Shown piece by piece: positions 6,680 through 7,721 of a stretch of 7,721 nt of DNA (position 1 is the first letter of the stretch; every line of letters starts with the position of its first letter). This DNA comes from Leptospirillum sp037442005 (lineage in GTDB: Bacteria; Nitrospirota; Leptospirillia; Leptospirillales; Leptospirillaceae). Under the pieces are notes generated by a model. It saw nothing but the letters and a program-made list of their open reading frames with translations, was not told the origin of the DNA and ran no database searches. The position numbers and the translations under genes are program-made. The DNA is taken from NCBI GenBank assembly GCA_037442005.1, contig JBBIRA010000067.1, positions 1-7,721 on the forward strand. Reading direction: 5' to 3'.

Positions 6680-7384
6680 ATGGGGAAAAAAACAGCTCTT
6701 GTCACAGGGGCAACCTCAGGAATCGGAAGGGAAGTCGCCAGGGGACTCCTCTCAGAAGGGTACGAGGTGCTCATGACCGGAAGACGGAAAGAACGGTTAG
6801 AGGCTCTTTCCGGTGAGGCCCGACAAAACGGGTGGAAGGCCCATGTCCATGTGGCGGATCTGAACACGGAAACCGGTATCAAAAGCCTGATCGAGATGGG
6901 CAGAAAGCTCTTTTCCCACCTGGACCTGCTGGTGAACAATGCCGGGGATCTCGTTTTTGCACCGATCGAGAAGATCACCGATCAGGATTATGATCGGTTG
7001 ATGCGGGTGAACGTCCGTGCCCCCTTTCTTCTATCACAGGCTTTTCTCCCGGAAATGATCAAACGGAAGGGGGGTCTTATCGTGAATATCTCATCGGTGG
7101 CCGGAACGGAGTCCTGGGCCGGGTCCTCTCTTTACTCGATGACGAAGTTCGCACTCAGGGGATTGACCGGATCCCTGCTGTCCGAAGGCGCCCCCCATGG
7201 GGTCAAGGCCTTTTCCATTTGCCCGGGGTATGTGAACACTCCGATGGTTTCCGGGGCTTCCGTTCCCAACAAAGAAATGATCCAGGTTGAGGATATCCTG
7301 AACACGATCCGGTATGTCCGGGATCTGTCTCCTTATGCCGTTTCTCCCGAGATTCTCCTGAACCGGCTCGGAGCCTTCGAGTGA
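6680..7384 (+). CDS. Classical short-chain dehydrogenase/reductase (SDR)
   Basis: The protein has 234 residues, typical for a classical SDR. The Rossmann cofactor motif TGATSGIG is at residues 9-16, NNAG at 86-89, and the catalytic tetrad is N111, S139, Y152 and K156 (YSMTK). The PG motif after strand 6 is at 182-183. Arg/Lys residues directly after strand 2 (TGRRKERL, 33-40) indicate preference for NADP(H) over NAD(H). The likely reaction is reversible oxidation of an alcohol or reduction of a carbonyl; the C-terminal substrate region does not tell me which. It could be a 3-oxoacyl-ACP-reductase-like or YdfG-like enzyme. The start at 6680 is chosen because AGGAG (6668-6672) lies 7 nt upstream and the Rossmann strand begins at residue 4; the frame is open further upstream but that part has no SDR character. 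The stop overlaps a GNAT gene by a GTGA. Confidence 0.92.
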   Translation: MGKKTALVTGATSGIGREVARGLLSEGYEVLMTGRRKERLEALSGEARQNGWKAHVHVADLNTETGIKSLIEMGRKLFSHLDLLVNNAGDLVFAPIEKITDQDYDRLMRVNVRAPFLLSQAFLPEMIKRKGGLIVNISSVAGTESWAGSSLYSMTKFALRGLTGSLLSEGAPHGVKAFSICPGYVNTPMVSGASVPNKEMIQVEDILNTIRYVRDLSPYAVSPEILLNRLGAFE

Positions 7385-7721
7385 CATCCGATTTTGAAAT
7401 CCAAAAAGCCTCTCCCGACGATGCCAGGCCACTGCTCGATCTTCAGTCGGATGCCTTTTCTCTCCACAAGGATCTGTTTGACGTGAGCCTGTGGGCCTCT
7501 GAATCGCCGGAAGAGTTGCTGGCCGATCTGAACACAATGACCGTTCTGGTGGCCCGGACCTCCGAAGGAGCCATTGTCGGCTCCATCCGGGGAAGAGCTC
7601 TGGAAGGGGTCTGGCTGATCCGTAAACTCTCGGTTTCCCCCCTCTGGCAAAAAAAAGGTGTCGGATCAGCCCTTTTATCCGCGATCGAGTCGGCGGCCCC
7701 GGAATCCTGCCACAAGATCTC
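7381..7721 (+). CDS. GNAT-family N-acetyltransferase (3' end beyond window)
   Basis: Reading from the GTG at 7381 gives 113 open codons to the right edge, so the C-terminus is missing. The visible part has the GNAT N-terminal strand and helix (FEIQKASPDDARPLLDLQ), the core strand TVLVARTSEGAIVGSIRGR and motif A as WLIRKLSVSPLWQKKGVGSALL, whose QKKGVG is the acetyl-CoA pyrophosphate-binding loop. Substrate is unknown. The GTG shares four bases (GTGA) with the SDR stop, and GGAG at 7370-7373 lies 7 nt upstream, so translation is probably coupled to the SDR. An A8 run (7649-7656) lies within motif A. It is only loosely similar to the GNAT at 5988 and does not look like a recent duplicate. Confidence 0.85.
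   Translation, partial: MTSDFEIQKASPDDARPLLDLQSDAFSLHKDLFDVSLWASESPEELLADLNTMTVLVARTSEGAIVGSIRGRALEGVWLIRKLSVSPLWQKKGVGSALLSAIESAAPESCHKI

Noticed and set aside
1..7721. CRISPR arrays, tRNA or rRNA genes, riboswitches
   Set aside because: No regularly spaced repeats, no clover-leaf or ribosomal signature sequences and no recognisable riboswitch core were seen when reading both strands.

Overview
The window reads as ordinary chromosomal DNA of a moderately GC-rich Gram-negative bacterium, with one insertion sequence. The hopanoid methylase, the Slp-type outer-membrane lipoprotein, the ISAzo13-type transposase and the strong AGGAGG ribosome binding sites together would suit an acidophilic Nitrospirota bacterium such as Leptospirillum. 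That assignment is inference from gene content and codon style and was not tested by any search.

Layout, left to right. Positions 1-806 (minus) hold the N-terminal 268 residues of an ISAzo13-family transposase whose 3' end lies beyond the left edge. The outer end of this insertion sequence appears to fall at or very near the stop codon of the next gene. Positions 860-2404 (minus) encode a cobalamin-binding radical SAM protein that I identify as HpnR, the hopanoid C-3 methylase. A 352-bp divergent intergenic region follows. Positions 2757-3368 (plus) encode an Slp-family lipoprotein with a Pro/Gly/Met-rich tail and an early C8 tract, followed by a likely intrinsic terminator. Positions 3508-5991 (plus) encode glycogen phosphorylase GlgP from a GTG start; an 8-bp inverted repeat lies in its leader. 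A GNAT acetyltransferase (5988-6482) overlaps the glgP stop by an ATGA. After a 197-bp gap, a classical SDR oxidoreductase (6680-7384) overlaps by a GTGA the start of a second GNAT acetyltransferase (7381 to the right edge, incomplete).

How the genes relate. HpnR and Slp both act on or in the envelope: 3-methylated hopanoids in the membrane, and a lipoprotein in the outer membrane. They are divergently transcribed and could share a regulatory region. GlgP feeds glucose-1-phosphate from storage glucan into central metabolism. The two stop/start overlaps (glgP-GNAT and SDR-GNAT) suggest two translationally coupled pairs, but neither GNAT substrate can be read from sequence.

I did not find a clearly new multi-gene system. 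The points most worth a second look are the IS end abutting hpnR, the C8 tract just after the lipoprotein cleavage site, the glgP leader inverted repeat, and the coupling of acetyltransferases to metabolic genes.
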